Positions 18,371-27,734 are shown, counted from the first letter of the stretch. The stretch: DNA of 34,803 bases from Aeribacillus composti (GCF_007827555.1 NZ_VISS01000039.1:1-34803); one strand, 5' to 3'. Program-made: numbers and translations. Notes: generated by a model from the letters alone, not told the origin.

Positions 18371-19924
18371 TTACACCGGATATACTCCATGCTTTCTTTC
18401 CGAAAAGACGATATATTTCGACATATAGGCATCAAAGCGACGAATCAATTCTTCGCGAAGCTGGTTTGGAGCGATAATTCCATCTATCACCATCTCTGAG
18501 GCTAAACGATAAATATCAATATCGCGGCGATACTCCTCCCGTTTTTGTTCAATAAAGGCTGCCTGTTCTTCTTTAGGAAGCTCAGCAATTTTATTGGCAT
18601 AGACTGCATTAACCGCTGCTTCTGGTCCCATCACGGCAATTTGCGCATTAGGAAACGCTAAGCAGCAATCCGGTTCAAAGGCCGGGCCAGCCATCGCATA
18701 AAGACCTGCCCCATACGCTTTTCGCACGATAATAGAAATTTTCGGAACCGTTGCTTCTGACATCGCTGAAATCATTTTCGCTCCATGGCGGATAATTCCT
18801 GCCCTTTCCACTTTTGTGCCGATCATAAATCCTGGAATATCGGCTAAAAATAAAAGCGGAATATGGAAGGCATCACATAAAGTAATAAATTTGGCTGCTT
18901 TATCAGCCGAATCATGGAATAGGACACCGCCTTTGATGCGCGGCTGGTTAGCGAGTATACCGATTGGCTGTCCATTCAAGCGAGCAAGTCCTGTAATCAA
19001 TTCAGGTGCAAACAGCTTTTTGATTTCGCAAAAAGAGCCTTCATCAATAAAACGCTCGATCAAGTCATACATATTAAACGGCGCATTTTGATTCAGGGGT
19101 AAAATGTCCTCAATCGTTTTTTCAAAGCTCTTCGCTGGCTTTGCTTCGACAATTGGCGGTTTTTCAGCGAAATTGGCTGGAAAATAAGATAAGTACTTGC
19201 GGGCAAACTGAATGGCTTCTTCTTCTGTTTTCACAAGTACATCTCCACATCCAGAGACACTGCAATGCATTCGCGCTCCACCCATCTCTTCAAGCGTCAC
19301 TTTTTCGCCAATCACCATCTCCGCCATTCGCGGCGATCCTAAATACATCGAAGCGTTTCCTTCGACCATAATGACGATATCGCAAAAAGCTGGAATATAA
19401 GCACCGCCGGCCGCCGATGGTCCAAATAATAAGCATATTTGCGGCACTTTTCCAGAAAGCTTTACTTGATTGTAAAAAATGCGCCCTGCCCCGCGGCGAC
19501 CAGGAAACATTTCGACTTGATCCGTAATCCGCGCTCCAGCCGAGTCTACTAAATAAAGCATCGGGCACCGAAGCTTTTCTGCGGTTTCTTGGATACGAAT
19601 GATTTTTTCTACGGTCCGTGATCCCCACGATCCCGCCTTTACCGTTGAATCATTGGCCATTACACATACGGTTTGCCCGTTGATTTTTCCGATCCCTGTT
19701 ACCACGCCATCAGCTGGCAGACCGTCAGCAAGACAATTGGCAAATAAAGCATCCTCAAATTGCATTCCCTCATCAAATAACAGCTTTAGACGATCTCGTA
19801 CGAATAGCTTGCCTTTCTCCGCATTTTTTTGATGGTACTTTAATGCGCCGCCTTGTTCAATTTTTTCGACTTGTTCCGCCAATTTCTCGGTCAATGTTTT
19901 TGCTTGCTCGTTGATCACTTGCAC
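18371..19924 (-). CDS. yngE: Acyl-CoA carboxylase carboxyltransferase subunit (methylcrotonyl-/propionyl-CoA type)
   Basis: Transfers CO2 from carboxybiotin to an acyl-CoA, probably 3-methylcrotonyl-CoA. 517 residues with both carboxyltransferase halves. N-terminal: MANDSTVKAGSWG, CLLFGPSAAGGAYIPAFCDI and GGARMHCSVSGCGDVLV. C-terminal: GVLFHDSADKAAKFI, FLADIPGFMIG and RKAYGAGLYAMAGPAFEPD. It is the last gene of the yng-type operon, 8 nt after the enoyl-CoA hydratase gene, behind an AGGAGG-like site. The biotin carboxylase and biotin carrier are encoded three and four genes upstream. Methylcrotonyl-CoA specificity is inferred from the HMG-CoA lyase and hydratase neighbours. Confidence 0.92.
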   Translation of the reverse strand: MQVINEQAKTLTEKLAEQVEKIEQGGALKYHQKNAEKGKLFVRDRLKLLFDEGMQFEDALFANCLADGLPADGVVTGIGKINGQTVCVMANDSTVKAGSWGSRTVEKIIRIQETAEKLRCPMLYLVDSAGARITDQVEMFPGRRGAGRIFYNQVKLSGKVPQICLLFGPSAAGGAYIPAFCDIVIMVEGNASMYLGSPRMAEMVIGEKVTLEEMGGARMHCSVSGCGDVLVKTEEEAIQFARKYLSYFPANFAEKPPIVEAKPAKSFEKTIEDILPLNQNAPFNMYDLIERFIDEGSFCEIKKLFAPELITGLARLNGQPIGILANQPRIKGGVLFHDSADKAAKFITLCDAFHIPLLFLADIPGFMIGTKVERAGIIRHGAKMISAMSEATVPKISIIVRKAYGAGLYAMAGPAFEPDCCLAFPNAQIAVMGPEAAVNAVYANKIAELPKEEQAAFIEQKREEYRRDIDIYRLASEMVIDGIIAPNQLREELIRRFDAYMSKYIVFSERKHGVYPV

Positions 19925-19932
19925 TTCCTCCT

Positions 19933-20712
19933 TTACTCTCCTTTATAAACAGGCTTCCGCTTTTCTTTAAAGGCTTGCAGCCCTTCTAAACGATCCTTCG
20001 TTGGAATTGTCATCTCATAAGCCATCTGCTCCAGCTTCAAACCTGTATATAAATCGACTTCCAGACCTCGATTAATGGCTATTTTAGCTTGGGCAACAGC
20101 AATCGGCGCATTTTGAATTATTTGTCCGGCAAGTTCGTTGGCCTTTTCCATTAACTGCTCATACGGCACAACATATTCTACTATTCCGATGCTGGCTGCT
20201 TCCGCTGCCGTTAGCCGTTTAGCCGTAAAAATGAGCTCCTTTGCTTTGCCTTTTCCGATTAAACGCGGGAGACGCTGAGTTCCGCCAGCACCTGGAATAA
20301 TCCCAAGCGCCGTTTCGGTTAATCCAAGCTGAGCATGATCAGAGGCAATACGGATATCGCAAGCTAACGCCAATTCGAGGCCTCCGCCAAATGCAACGCC
20401 ATTAATCGCGCAAATAGTTGGTGCTGGAAGCTGTTCAAATTCATTGATCGTCTCGCGAATCAGCGCAACGGTTTTTCTCACTTCTGTTTCAGTCATACTG
20501 GCACGTTCTTTTAAGTCAGCACCAGCACAAAATGCTTTTTTTCCACTTCCTGTTACGATCACACAACGGATCGAGCGATCAAACCTTAATTGCCCAAGCT
20601 TTTGCTTCAGCTCCATTAACAGCGCTGTAGACAAAGCGTTGACTGCTTGCGGGCGATGCAAAGTCAGCACTGCCACTCCATTCGCCGCCTCATAGAGAAT
20701 AGAAGATTCCAT
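19933..20712 (-). CDS. yngF: Enoyl-CoA hydratase (probable methylglutaconyl-CoA hydratase)
   Basis: Crotonase-fold hydratase, 259 residues. Oxyanion-hole and acyl-CoA motifs are KAFCAGADLKER (59-70) and NGVAFGGGLELALACD. The two catalytic glutamates are Glu113 (GGGLELAL) and Glu133 (LGLTETALGIIPGAGG). It lies between the HMG-CoA lyase and carboxyltransferase genes. In leucine breakdown it would hydrate 3-methylglutaconyl-CoA to HMG-CoA, the step between the carboxylase and the lyase. Start ATG with a GGAGAG-type site. Confidence 0.92.
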   Translation of the reverse strand: MESSILYEAANGVAVLTLHRPQAVNALSTALLMELKQKLGQLRFDRSIRCVIVTGSGKKAFCAGADLKERASMTETEVRKTVALIRETINEFEQLPAPTICAINGVAFGGGLELALACDIRIASDHAQLGLTETALGIIPGAGGTQRLPRLIGKGKAKELIFTAKRLTAAEAASIGIVEYVVPYEQLMEKANELAGQIIQNAPIAVAQAKIAINRGLEVDLYTGLKLEQMAYEMTIPTKDRLEGLQAFKEKRKPVYKGE

Positions 20713-20729
20713 TTAATCACTCTCCTTTA

Positions 20730-21638
20730 TTAGGACAAACAAGGATCAACGGTTTGCAAATAATGGCTATTGAGCGCTCGACCGATTTTATTTTGAATAA
20801 ATAGCGCTGCCTCCGTTAACCGCCCAGCATCAATGCCTGTAGCAATATCCATGCCATGAAGCATATATAATAAATCATCAGTCGCTACGTTTCCGGAAGC
20901 TCCCGGTGCATACGGACAGCCGCCCAGTCCACCAAGCGAGCTGTCAAAAGTCGTAATCCCCATTTCTAATGAAAGCAGCACATTGGCTAAGGCTGTTCCC
21001 CTTGTATCGTGAAAATGCATGGATAGCTTTTCTTTCGGGAATCTCTTTAGAAGCGAGTTGAGCACAGCTTCCACTTGGCGAGGGGTAGCAACACCGATCG
21101 TATCACCTAAAGAAAGCTCATCCACTCCCATTTCAAACAACCGCTCTGATATAGCAGCTACCTGCTCAATGGAAACTTCCCCCTCATAAGGGCAACCGAA
21201 AACCGTTGAAAGATAGCCGCGAACAGTTTTCTTAGCACGCTTTGCCTCCTGAACAACAGCTGTTAAGACAGGATAGGTATCTGAGATTGATTTATTAATA
21301 TTTTTTTGATTATGCGTCTCGCTTGCAGACATAAATACAGAGATTTCATCAACTTGAGTCGTCAAAGCATTTTCAAGCCCTTTTTGATTCGGAACAAGCG
21401 CTGCATAAGTAACACCAGGAGCTCGTTCAATTCCTGCTGCAACATCTAGCGCATCGGCTAGCTGCGGAATCCATTTTGGATGAACAAATGATGTTATTTC
21501 AATGTACGTCAACCCTGTTTTGGAAAGCTGATTGATCCAAGCAATTTTATCTTCAGTCGCAATGGCTGTCTTTTCATTTTGCAGCCCATCACGAGGCCCT
21601 ACCTCTTTAATCGTAACGTGTTTAGGCCAGTTGCCCAC
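20730..21638 (-). CDS. yngG: Hydroxymethylglutaryl-CoA lyase
   Basis: Cleaves HMG-CoA to acetoacetate and acetyl-CoA. It has the TIM-barrel HMGL signature EVGPRDGLQNE near the start, LSLGDTIGVATP in the middle, HFHDTRGTALANVL (metal ligands) and the catalytic loop GGLGGCPYAPGASGN. The loop cysteine is residue 241 when counted from the chosen start. The GTG at 21638 is chosen because AAGAGGTGA lies just before it; a GTG 9 nt upstream is also possible, giving 305 residues. The biotin carrier gene ends about 13 nt upstream. Confidence 0.92.
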   Translation of the reverse strand: MGNWPKHVTIKEVGPRDGLQNEKTAIATEDKIAWINQLSKTGLTYIEITSFVHPKWIPQLADALDVAAGIERAPGVTYAALVPNQKGLENALTTQVDEISVFMSASETHNQKNINKSISDTYPVLTAVVQEAKRAKKTVRGYLSTVFGCPYEGEVSIEQVAAISERLFEMGVDELSLGDTIGVATPRQVEAVLNSLLKRFPKEKLSMHFHDTRGTALANVLLSLEMGITTFDSSLGGLGGCPYAPGASGNVATDDLLYMLHGMDIATGIDAGRLTEAALFIQNKIGRALNSHYLQTVDPCLS

Positions 21639-21650
21639 GCGCCTCACCTC

Positions 21651-21863
21651 TTATTCAAATTCAAGCAAAATATCGCCTTCATTGACAAAATCGCCTTCCC
21701 TCACATGAATTTCTTTAACGATTCCGCTTGCTTCTGCAGCAATAGGAATTTCCATTTTCATTGATTCTAAAATCACGACATCTTGCCCTTTCTCAATGTT
21801 TTCTCCGACAGAAACAACAATTTTCCATACATTCCCTGCCATTATTGCAACAATCTGATTCAT
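21651..21863 (-). CDS. yngHB: Biotin/lipoyl attachment carrier protein
   Basis: 70-residue biotin carboxyl carrier consisting of a single biotinyl domain. The biotin-accepting lysine is Lys36 in ESMKMEIP, and the usual downstream GIVKEIHVREGDFVNEGD is present. It shuttles carboxybiotin between the biotin carboxylase encoded upstream and the carboxyltransferase encoded downstream. The start has GGAGGAG 6 nt before it. In actinobacterial and mitochondrial enzymes this domain is fused to the carboxylase; here, as in B. subtilis, it is a separate protein. Confidence 0.93.
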   Translation of the reverse strand: MNQIVAIMAGNVWKIVVSVGENIEKGQDVVILESMKMEIPIAAEASGIVKEIHVREGDFVNEGDILLEFE

Positions 21864-21901
21864 CTTTTTACTCCTCCATTTCCTGAACTTGCAGATTGAA
21901 G

Positions 21902-21935
21902 GTCTTCCACTCTCTAATCAAGAAAAGTGGAAGAC
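21902..21935. repeat. Hairpin between yngH and yngHB
   Basis: Perfect 9-bp arms GTCTTCCAC (21902-21910) and GTGGAAGAC (21927-21935) in the only sizeable gap (84 nt) inside the operon. There is no T tract on the minus strand, so an RNA processing or stability element is more likely than a terminator. Confidence 0.6.
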
Positions 21936-21947
21936 TTGATCAACATC

Positions 21948-23303
21948 TTATTTTTTGATAGAAACGCTGCTTAAATGCCGATTTACAAAATCGGTTGTTG
22001 TATGTCCCGCTTGAAATTCTGGGTGTGCCAACACTTCTTTTAGCATTGGAATGTTTGTTTTAATTCCTTCAATTTGATAGCTGCCAAGCGCTTGCAGCAT
22101 GCGATTAATCGCTTCCTTTCGGTTTTCGCCTTTTACAATTAATTTAGCAATCATTGGATCATAAAACGGCGTTACGACCATTCCGCTTTGAACAGCTGTT
22201 TCATTGCGAATACGCTCTCCCTCCGGTAATTGAAGCGCAGTAATGGTTCCGGGGGATGGAAAAAATGTTTTTGGATCCTCTGCGTAAATCCGCACCTCGA
22301 TGGCATGCCCTTGACGCTGGACGTGATCTTGGCTATAGCCGAGCTTTTCCCCAGCAGCGATGCGCAGCTGCTCTTCGACAAGATCCAGACCGGTGATCTC
22401 CTCAGTTACTGGATGCTCTACCTGAAGACGCGTATTCATTTCAAGAAAGTAGAAGTTTTTCTGTTCATCAACAAGAAATTCAATCGTTCCTGCATTTGTA
22501 TAACCGATATATTGGGCAGCTTGAATGGCTGTCTCCCCCATTCTTTTTCTTGTTTGCTCATCTAAATACAGAGAAGGAGCTTCTTCAATCACCTTTTGGT
22601 GACGCCGCTGAATCGAACATTCACGTTCCCATAAATACACATAATTCCCGTAGTGGTCAGCAAGAAGCTGAACTTCAATATGGCGCGGATTCTGAATATA
22701 CTTTTCCAAATACATCGCCCCATCGCCGAAGAAGGAAGTCGCCCGCTTTTGGTTGCCTTCAAACACTTTGTGCAATTCCTCTTCATTATGGACGATTTGC
22801 ATTCCGATACCGCCACCGCCGCAAGACGCCTTTAACATAATAGGATAACCGATCGTCGCTGCTGTGCTTGCTGCTTCCTCGACATTTTGAAGCGGAAAGG
22901 AGATGCCGGGGACGATCGGCACGCCTGCTTCTGACATTGTTTTCCGCGACTCAATCTTACTTCCCATTTTCGCAATAACATCAGCATTCGGTCCGATAAA
23001 TACAATTCCTTCCTCTTCACAACGGTGCGCAAATGTCGGGTTTTCCGACAAGAGACCATATCCTGGATGAATCGCTTCCGCTTTCGTCGCTTTTGCAACG
23101 TCAATGATTTTGTCAATATTCAAATAACTTTCACTGACATGCGGCTTTCCAATTAAATAAGCTTCGTTTGCCCATTTTACATGGAGCGAATCAGCATCTG
23201 CTTCTGAATATATGGCTACTGTCTGAATTCCTAACCGCCGGCACGTTCGAATGACTCGAGCTGCAATTTCTCCCCGATTGGCCACTAACACTTTTTTAAA
23301 CAT
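21948..23303 (-). CDS. yngH: Biotin carboxylase subunit of acyl-CoA carboxylase
   Basis: ATP-dependent carboxylation of the biotin carrier. 451 residues in AccC-like ATP-grasp order: N-terminal KVLVANRGEIAARVIRTCRR, glycine-rich ASCGGGGIGMQ, HIEVQLLADHYGNYVYLWER, ECSIQRRHQKVIEEAPS, EMNTRLQVEHPVTE and the C-terminal RIYAEDP region. The start at 23303 is set by AGGAGGAG 4-5 nt upstream; the ATG 18 nt earlier lacks a site. With only one BC gene in this operon and a dedicated carrier, it belongs to the methylcrotonyl-type enzyme rather than to acetyl-CoA carboxylase. Confidence 0.92.
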   Translation of the reverse strand: MFKKVLVANRGEIAARVIRTCRRLGIQTVAIYSEADADSLHVKWANEAYLIGKPHVSESYLNIDKIIDVAKATKAEAIHPGYGLLSENPTFAHRCEEEGIVFIGPNADVIAKMGSKIESRKTMSEAGVPIVPGISFPLQNVEEAASTAATIGYPIMLKASCGGGGIGMQIVHNEEELHKVFEGNQKRATSFFGDGAMYLEKYIQNPRHIEVQLLADHYGNYVYLWERECSIQRRHQKVIEEAPSLYLDEQTRKRMGETAIQAAQYIGYTNAGTIEFLVDEQKNFYFLEMNTRLQVEHPVTEEITGLDLVEEQLRIAAGEKLGYSQDHVQRQGHAIEVRIYAEDPKTFFPSPGTITALQLPEGERIRNETAVQSGMVVTPFYDPMIAKLIVKGENRKEAINRMLQALGSYQIEGIKTNIPMLKEVLAHPEFQAGHTTTDFVNRHLSSVSIKK

Positions 23304-23313
23304 GCAACTCCTC

Positions 23314-24966
23314 CTATTCATGGGTTGTCTTTGTACTAAGAATTTGTTTAGCCTGCTCGCGCAATTTAAATTTTTGAATTTTTCCGGATGCTGTCATCGG
23401 ATACGAATCGGTAAATTCAATATAACGGGGGATTTTATGACGCGATATTTTTCCGCGGCAAAATTCTTGAACTTCTTCAGCCGTCGCAGTTTGCCCTGGT
23501 TTTAAAATAATCCACGCCGTTACTTCTTCTCCGTATTTTTCATCAGGTACACCGACCACTTGAACATCTTGAATTTTCGGATGCTGATATAAAAATTCTT
23601 CAATTTCCCGTGGATAAATGTTTTCTCCGCCGCGGATGATCATATCCTTTAGTCTTCCAGTAATGCGGTAATATCCATTTTCATCCATTATTGCTAAGTC
23701 GCCTGTACGGAGCCATCCTTCCTCATCAATCGCTTCTTTCGTCGCTTCCGGATTGTTATAATATCCTTTCATGACATGATACCCTCGCGTACATAGCTCT
23801 CCTTGCACACCGCACGGTACTTCCTTGTTTGTGCCTGGTTCAACTATTTTGACTTCAACGTTTGGAAGAGCACGCCCGACTGTCTCGACGCGCAAATGAA
23901 TAGGATCATCCGTTCTCGTCTGAGTAATGACAGGCGAAGATTCAGTTTGTCCATAAGCAATCGTAATTTCTTTGGCTCCCATTTTTTCGATGACCGCCTT
24001 CATTACTTCAATTGGACAATTTGATCCCGCCATAATTCCTGTCCGCAATGAAGACAGATCGTATTTTTCGAAATCAGGATCGTTCAACTCAGCAATAAAC
24101 ATGGTCGGCACACCATGTAAAGCGGTGCATTTTTCGTCTTGAACCGTTTGAAGCACTTGGGTAGCATTGAATTCTTGTATTGGTACGATCGTAGCGCCGA
24201 CAGAGACGCATGCTAAGACGCCAAGCACGCAGCCAAAGCAGTGAAAAAATGGCACAGGAATACATAATCGATCATCTTTCGTGAGTTTCATGCATTGAGC
24301 AATATTGTAGGCGTTGTTGATAATGTTGTAGTGGCTGAGCATAACTCCTTTTGGAAATCCTGTCGTTCCTGAAGTGTATTGCATATTGATGACATCATGC
24401 GGGTCAAGGGAGTTCATTCGTTGATCGAGTTCATCTTCAGCGGTATCTTGAGCCATCGCCAAAAGATCATTCCATGTATATGTGCCAGGGTAACGCTTAT
24501 CACCAAGAACGATGACATTTTTTAGACGTGGAAGACGCTTCGCCTTCAGCTGTCCTGGCTGACATTCGTACAGCTCCGGGGCAATCTCATAGATCGTGTC
24601 AATGTAAGAGGTATCGCGATATTGTTCGATTAAAAGAAGGGTCGTGGAATCTGATTGCTTCAATAAGTATTCTAATTCAGCTGTACGGTAGTTCGTGTTG
24701 ACCGTCACAAGTACAGCCCCCATTTTACCTGTAGCAAACTGGCATGCCAGCCATTCAGGAGTGTTGGTTGCCCAAATTGCAATATGCTCTCCTGACTGAA
24801 TGCCCAGTTTCATTAAGCTTCGAGCAACAAGACGACAATATTCATCAAACTGCCTGTATGTCATTCTAAGTCCGCGATCTGCATACACAACAGCCTCATG
24901 CTCTGGAAAAGCATTCGCTTTTTCTTCTAATAGTTTGCCAACCGTAACCTCTAACATCTCCGTCAT
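23314..24966 (-). CDS. yngI: AMP-forming acyl-CoA synthetase
   Basis: Activates a carboxylic acid to its CoA thioester through an acyl-adenylate. 550 residues with the ANL motifs [16 protein letters not shown] (P-loop-like), [42 protein letters not shown] (hinge), and the catalytic lysine in [12 protein letters not shown]. The start at 24966 follows AAGGAGG; upstream in-frame methionines have no site. The B. subtilis counterpart has almost the same length. In context it may activate acetoacetate or a branched or medium-chain acid; the substrate is not fixed by sequence. Confidence 0.92.
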   Translation of the reverse strand: MTEMLEVTVGKLLEEKANAFPEHEAVVYADRGLRMTYRQFDEYCRLVARSLMKLGIQSGEHIAIWATNTPEWLACQFATGKMGAVLVTVNTNYRTAELEYLLKQSDSTTLLLIEQYRDTSYIDTIYEIAPELYECQPGQLKAKRLPRLKNVIVLGDKRYPGTYTWNDLLAMAQDTAEDELDQRMNSLDPHDVINMQYTSGTTGFPKGVMLSHYNIINNAYNIAQCMKLTKDDRLCIPVPFFHCFGCVLGVLACVSVGATIVPIQEFNATQVLQTVQDEKCTALHGVPTMFIAELNDPDFEKYDLSSLRTGIMAGSNCPIEVMKAVIEKMGAKEITIAYGQTESSPVITQTRTDDPIHLRVETVGRALPNVEVKIVEPGTNKEVPCGVQGELCTRGYHVMKGYYNNPEATKEAIDEEGWLRTGDLAIMDENGYYRITGRLKDMIIRGGENIYPREIEEFLYQHPKIQDVQVVGVPDEKYGEEVTAWIILKPGQTATAEEVQEFCRGKISRHKIPRYIEFTDSYPMTASGKIQKFKLREQAKQILSTKTTHE

Positions 24967-25019
24967 AACATGCGCCTCCTTGTTTGAATAAATTTTCATC
25001 CTCTCCATTTTTCTGTCCT

Positions 25020-26162
25020 TTAACATCCAAGCTGACGGGCAATAACGAGCCGCTGAATTTCTGATGTGCCTTCACCAATTTCCATGAGCTTAATATCGCG
25101 CAAATGGCGCTCGACCCCATATTCTTTCATATACCCGTATCCTCCATGAATTTGAATTGCCTGATTACATATGCGGAAGCCAGCTTCAGAAGCGAACAGT
25201 TTAGCGAAAGAGGCTTCTTTTGTAAACGGTTTCCCTTGATCTTTTAGCCAGGCCGCTTTATACACCATGCTGCGGGCTAATTCGATTTCCATCGCCATAT
25301 CGGCAAGCTTAAATTGAATCGCTTGGAATTTAGAAATGGATTGACCAAATTGTTTCCGTTCCTTCGCATATTGAAGCGCTTTCTCAAACGCGGCTTGAGC
25401 GATGCCAACGGCAAGAGCAGCAATCGAAATGCGACCGCCATCTAGAGTATATAAAAATTGCTTAAATCCCTTTGCCGGATCCCCTAATATGTTCTCTTTC
25501 GGCACGCGTACATTTTCAAGCACAAGCTCGCACGTATTCGAGGCACGGACACCCATTTTGTCGTAATTGCATTGAATCGTAAATCCCGGAGCGTTTGTTG
25601 GAACAATGAAAGCAGAGATGATGTTTTTATCCTTGTCATCCTTTCCGGTCACTGCGGTGACAATCACTTGTCTTGCATGCCCTGCATTCGTAATCCAGCA
25701 TTTTTCTCCATTAATCACATATTCATCTCCGTCAAGCACCGCTCTCGTTCGGGTTCCGCCAGCATCTGAACCGGCATTCGGTTCAGTTAACCCAAACGCT
25801 CCCAACGCCTCTCCTTTGGCCATCGGAACAAGCCACTTTTGCTTTTGCTCTTCTGTACCAAAATAGTAAATAGGGCTTGCACCTAATGAGACAGCAGCAG
25901 CATAGCTAAGACCTGTTCCGCCACAGGCGCGGCCAATTTCCTCTACAGCAACAGCATATGAAATCGTATCGCCACCAGCTCCGCCATATTCTTCTGGGAA
26001 CGGGATTCCCAATAGCCCTAGCTCTCCCATCTTTTTGAATATTTCGATGGAAAAATAGGCTTCTTCATCCCATTTCGCTGCGTTTGGTGCAATTTCCTTC
26101 TCAGCAAACTCCCTCACCATTTCTTTAATCATCTGTTGCTCTTTTGTAAGTTCAAAATTCAT
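25020..26162 (-). CDS. yngJ: Acyl-CoA dehydrogenase (isovaleryl-/short-chain type)
   Basis: FAD enzyme making the alpha-beta double bond and passing electrons to ETF. 380 residues, standard ACAD layout: [46 protein letters not shown] and [20 protein letters not shown]. The catalytic base is the Glu in [11 protein letters not shown] (Glu364). Classical isovaleryl-CoA dehydrogenase lacks Glu at this site, so a short/branched-chain enzyme is as likely. It is the first gene of the operon and sits right behind the TetR-type palindrome. GGGGGAGAG precedes the start. Confidence 0.92.
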   Translation of the reverse strand: MNFELTKEQQMIKEMVREFAEKEIAPNAAKWDEEAYFSIEIFKKMGELGLLGIPFPEEYGGAGGDTISYAVAVEEIGRACGGTGLSYAAAVSLGASPIYYFGTEEQKQKWLVPMAKGEALGAFGLTEPNAGSDAGGTRTRAVLDGDEYVINGEKCWITNAGHARQVIVTAVTGKDDKDKNIISAFIVPTNAPGFTIQCNYDKMGVRASNTCELVLENVRVPKENILGDPAKGFKQFLYTLDGGRISIAALAVGIAQAAFEKALQYAKERKQFGQSISKFQAIQFKLADMAMEIELARSMVYKAAWLKDQGKPFTKEASFAKLFASEAGFRICNQAIQIHGGYGYMKEYGVERHLRDIKLMEIGEGTSEIQRLVIARQLGC

Positions 26163-26194
26163 GCTCTCTCCCCCATTTCTAACATATTATTATA

Positions 26195-26212
26195 AAACCG
26201 ACTAGTCGGTTT
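26195..26212. promoter_or_regulatory. TetR-type operator at the yng operon promoter
   Basis: Perfect 18-bp palindrome AAACCGACTAGTCGGTTT. On the minus strand TATAAT begins right at its downstream edge (about 26194-26189) and the palindrome fills the -35/-10 spacer, so binding would block RNA polymerase. It lies 32 nt before the yngJ start and close to the tetR gene, whose product is the obvious candidate ligand-responsive repressor. Confidence 0.75.
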
Positions 26213-26239
26213 GTTTTTCATGAAAAATTTACGTTAACT

Positions 26240-26269
26240 AAAAATCATTTTTTAAATTTTAAAATGATT
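26240..26269 (-). terminator. tetR terminator
   Basis: Minus-strand arms AATCATTTT (26269-26261) and AAAATGATT (26251-26243) followed by TTTAG, overlapping the tetR stop region. It separates tetR from the yng operon, which then starts from its own promoter. Confidence 0.6.
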
Positions 26270-26906
26270 GAAGCGAAGCCTGCTTGCTTTTGATGAAATA
26301 AATGATATTTTCCGCCTTTTGCTTAGCCTTTTCTGTAAGGACAGAATGCAAAATAAAATCAATAAAATAGTCGGCAATTTGCTCGATTGTCATCGGCCCT
26401 TCCGGCTTATACCATTTATACGTCCAGTTCACCATGCCAATAATCGTCATTCCTGTAATTTCCACTGAAAGCTCTGGGCGAAACTCGCCTGCGTCAATTC
26501 CTTCGCGAATGACCCGAAAAATCACCTGCTTAAACTCATCACGCTTTTCATTAATTTTTTGTGCATACTCCGGCTTTAAATAATTGCTTTCTTGATAAAA
26601 CACCGTTATATGTGGCTTATATAAATGAAATACTTTTACAAATGATTGAATAATAGCACATAAACGCTCTGTTGGGGTTTTGTAGTTTTCATAGGCCGCC
26701 TGTGCCTTGTTGAGCACATAGGTGATAAACACGTCGTGAATGTGATAAAGAAGTTCATCTTTTGATTTAAAATTATGATAAAAGCCGCCTTTTGATGCGT
26801 TGATTTCTGTGACAATCCGATCGACAGTAACCCCATGATAGCCGTATTGTTCAAAAAGATGCAGAGCCGTATCGATAATTCTTTCTTTTAAAGTTTTATT
26901 TGCCAT
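26259..26906 (-). CDS. TetR family transcriptional regulator
   Basis: 215-residue repressor. N-terminal helix-turn-helix TVDRIVTEINASKGGFYHNF (about 27-46) after IDTALHLFEQYGYHG. The C-terminal ligand domain ends GMVNWTYKWYKPEGPMTIEQ, a pattern common in fatty-acid and acyl-CoA responsive regulators (FadR/LiuQ-like). AAGGAGA precedes the start. It is encoded upstream of the yng-type operon, with an 18-bp palindrome between them. Its ligand is probably an acyl-CoA intermediate of the pathway, by analogy only. Confidence 0.88.
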   Translation of the reverse strand: MANKTLKERIIDTALHLFEQYGYHGVTVDRIVTEINASKGGFYHNFKSKDELLYHIHDVFITYVLNKAQAAYENYKTPTERLCAIIQSFVKVFHLYKPHITVFYQESNYLKPEYAQKINEKRDEFKQVIFRVIREGIDAGEFRPELSVEITGMTIIGMVNWTYKWYKPEGPMTIEQIADYFIDFILHSVLTEKAKQKAENIIYFIKSKQASLQSF

Positions 26907-27500
26907 AGAAAATCTCCTTCATCAGCTTATATTAACACAATTTTCAGAAAAGTTAAATATTTTATAGCTGTTATCTATAAAATACGTAATAAATGCCCCA
27001 AATGTCAATCCTCGTTTAATAAGATTGAGTCAAAATTTTGTGGGTATTTTCTTTTTTGTACAGAAGAATTTTTTTGAAAGCGTTTACTGAACTCCTTAGT
27101 TTGTTTGTGCAGTACCGTTTAGGATTTTTTAAATCTAACCATCGCTATCAAGGCATGATACATCGGGCTGCCAGATGAGTGTTGTAGATAAGGAACTGAT
27201 CATGAAGACACAGATATTGCTTTGATTTGTTTGCTTTTCTCTCTTATAAAACAATCGTTTGATATCTTCGCACAAGAGTTAATAGTTGTTTTTTTCTTTC
27301 CTGACTTAAAAAAATTCCGGAATAGTATGTATTAATCTAAGTTCGCATGTTTCATAAATTCTCATTCCAAATTCATCCATTGGTACAGATACAATGTTCG
27401 TGCCGCAGGATCGGCATACATTTGAGTGCAGTTGGATAAATAGGTACTTCTTGAAATCTCCCTGAAGGCAATCGTTCCCCCTCAGACACAATGTTTTTAG
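26907..27500. other. Gene-poor stretch upstream of tetR
   Basis: No gene can be called with confidence. It holds an IS-end-like sequence (about 27029-27055). A TTG-started minus-strand open frame at 27306-27491 (61 codons) contains a CRSCGTN zinc-ribbon-like pair and VPMDEFGMRIYETCEL. That frame could be a small protein or a gene fragment but has poor initiation signals. Confidence 0.35.
27029..27055 (+). mobile_element. IS-end-like sequence
   Basis: GAGTCAAAATTTTGTGGGTA followed by a T-rich run resembles the start of the repeat at both window ends (GAGTCAGTCAAGACTTTGTGGG) with a 2-3 nt gap and a few changes. It may be the scar of a related element. No transposase or matching second end is seen. 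Confidence 0.3.
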
Positions 27501-27561
27501 GTTAGTTTTTGTCTAATTCTATGTTGTAAAACGGCCTCCTTAAACCGTCTAAAAGAATAGG

Positions 27562-27734
27562 TTATCCTTTGCTTTGTTTCTCTAACAGTTCAATGATTCT
27601 ATCCAGCTTCTTATCAATTTGTGCTGAACTTTTCTCATGACTAATGATTTGACTACAAAGAACACTGCACGTGCAAAAGCAATAAGAAAAGCAAACATGA
27701 CCAATGGAAAAATGAATGATTCCCAATCACCCAT
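27562..27734 (-). pseudogene. Small membrane/coiled-coil protein with a frameshift
   Basis: The start MGDWESFIFPLVMFAFLIAF is one transmembrane segment. After a 1-nt shift near 27638 the frame continues SHEKSSAQIDKKLDRIIELL, then EKQSKG and a stop, which makes a typical TM plus short coiled-coil protein of about 57 residues. In the unshifted frame the tail is LVMRKVQHKLIRSWIESLNC. The family is not named. Ribosome binding site AAGAGG is too close to this ATG to be ideal. Confidence 0.4.

Noticed and set aside
18223-18435. Minus-strand frame overlapping the yngE end
   Set aside because: Out of frame with yngE and covers a hairpin region; no ribosome binding site.
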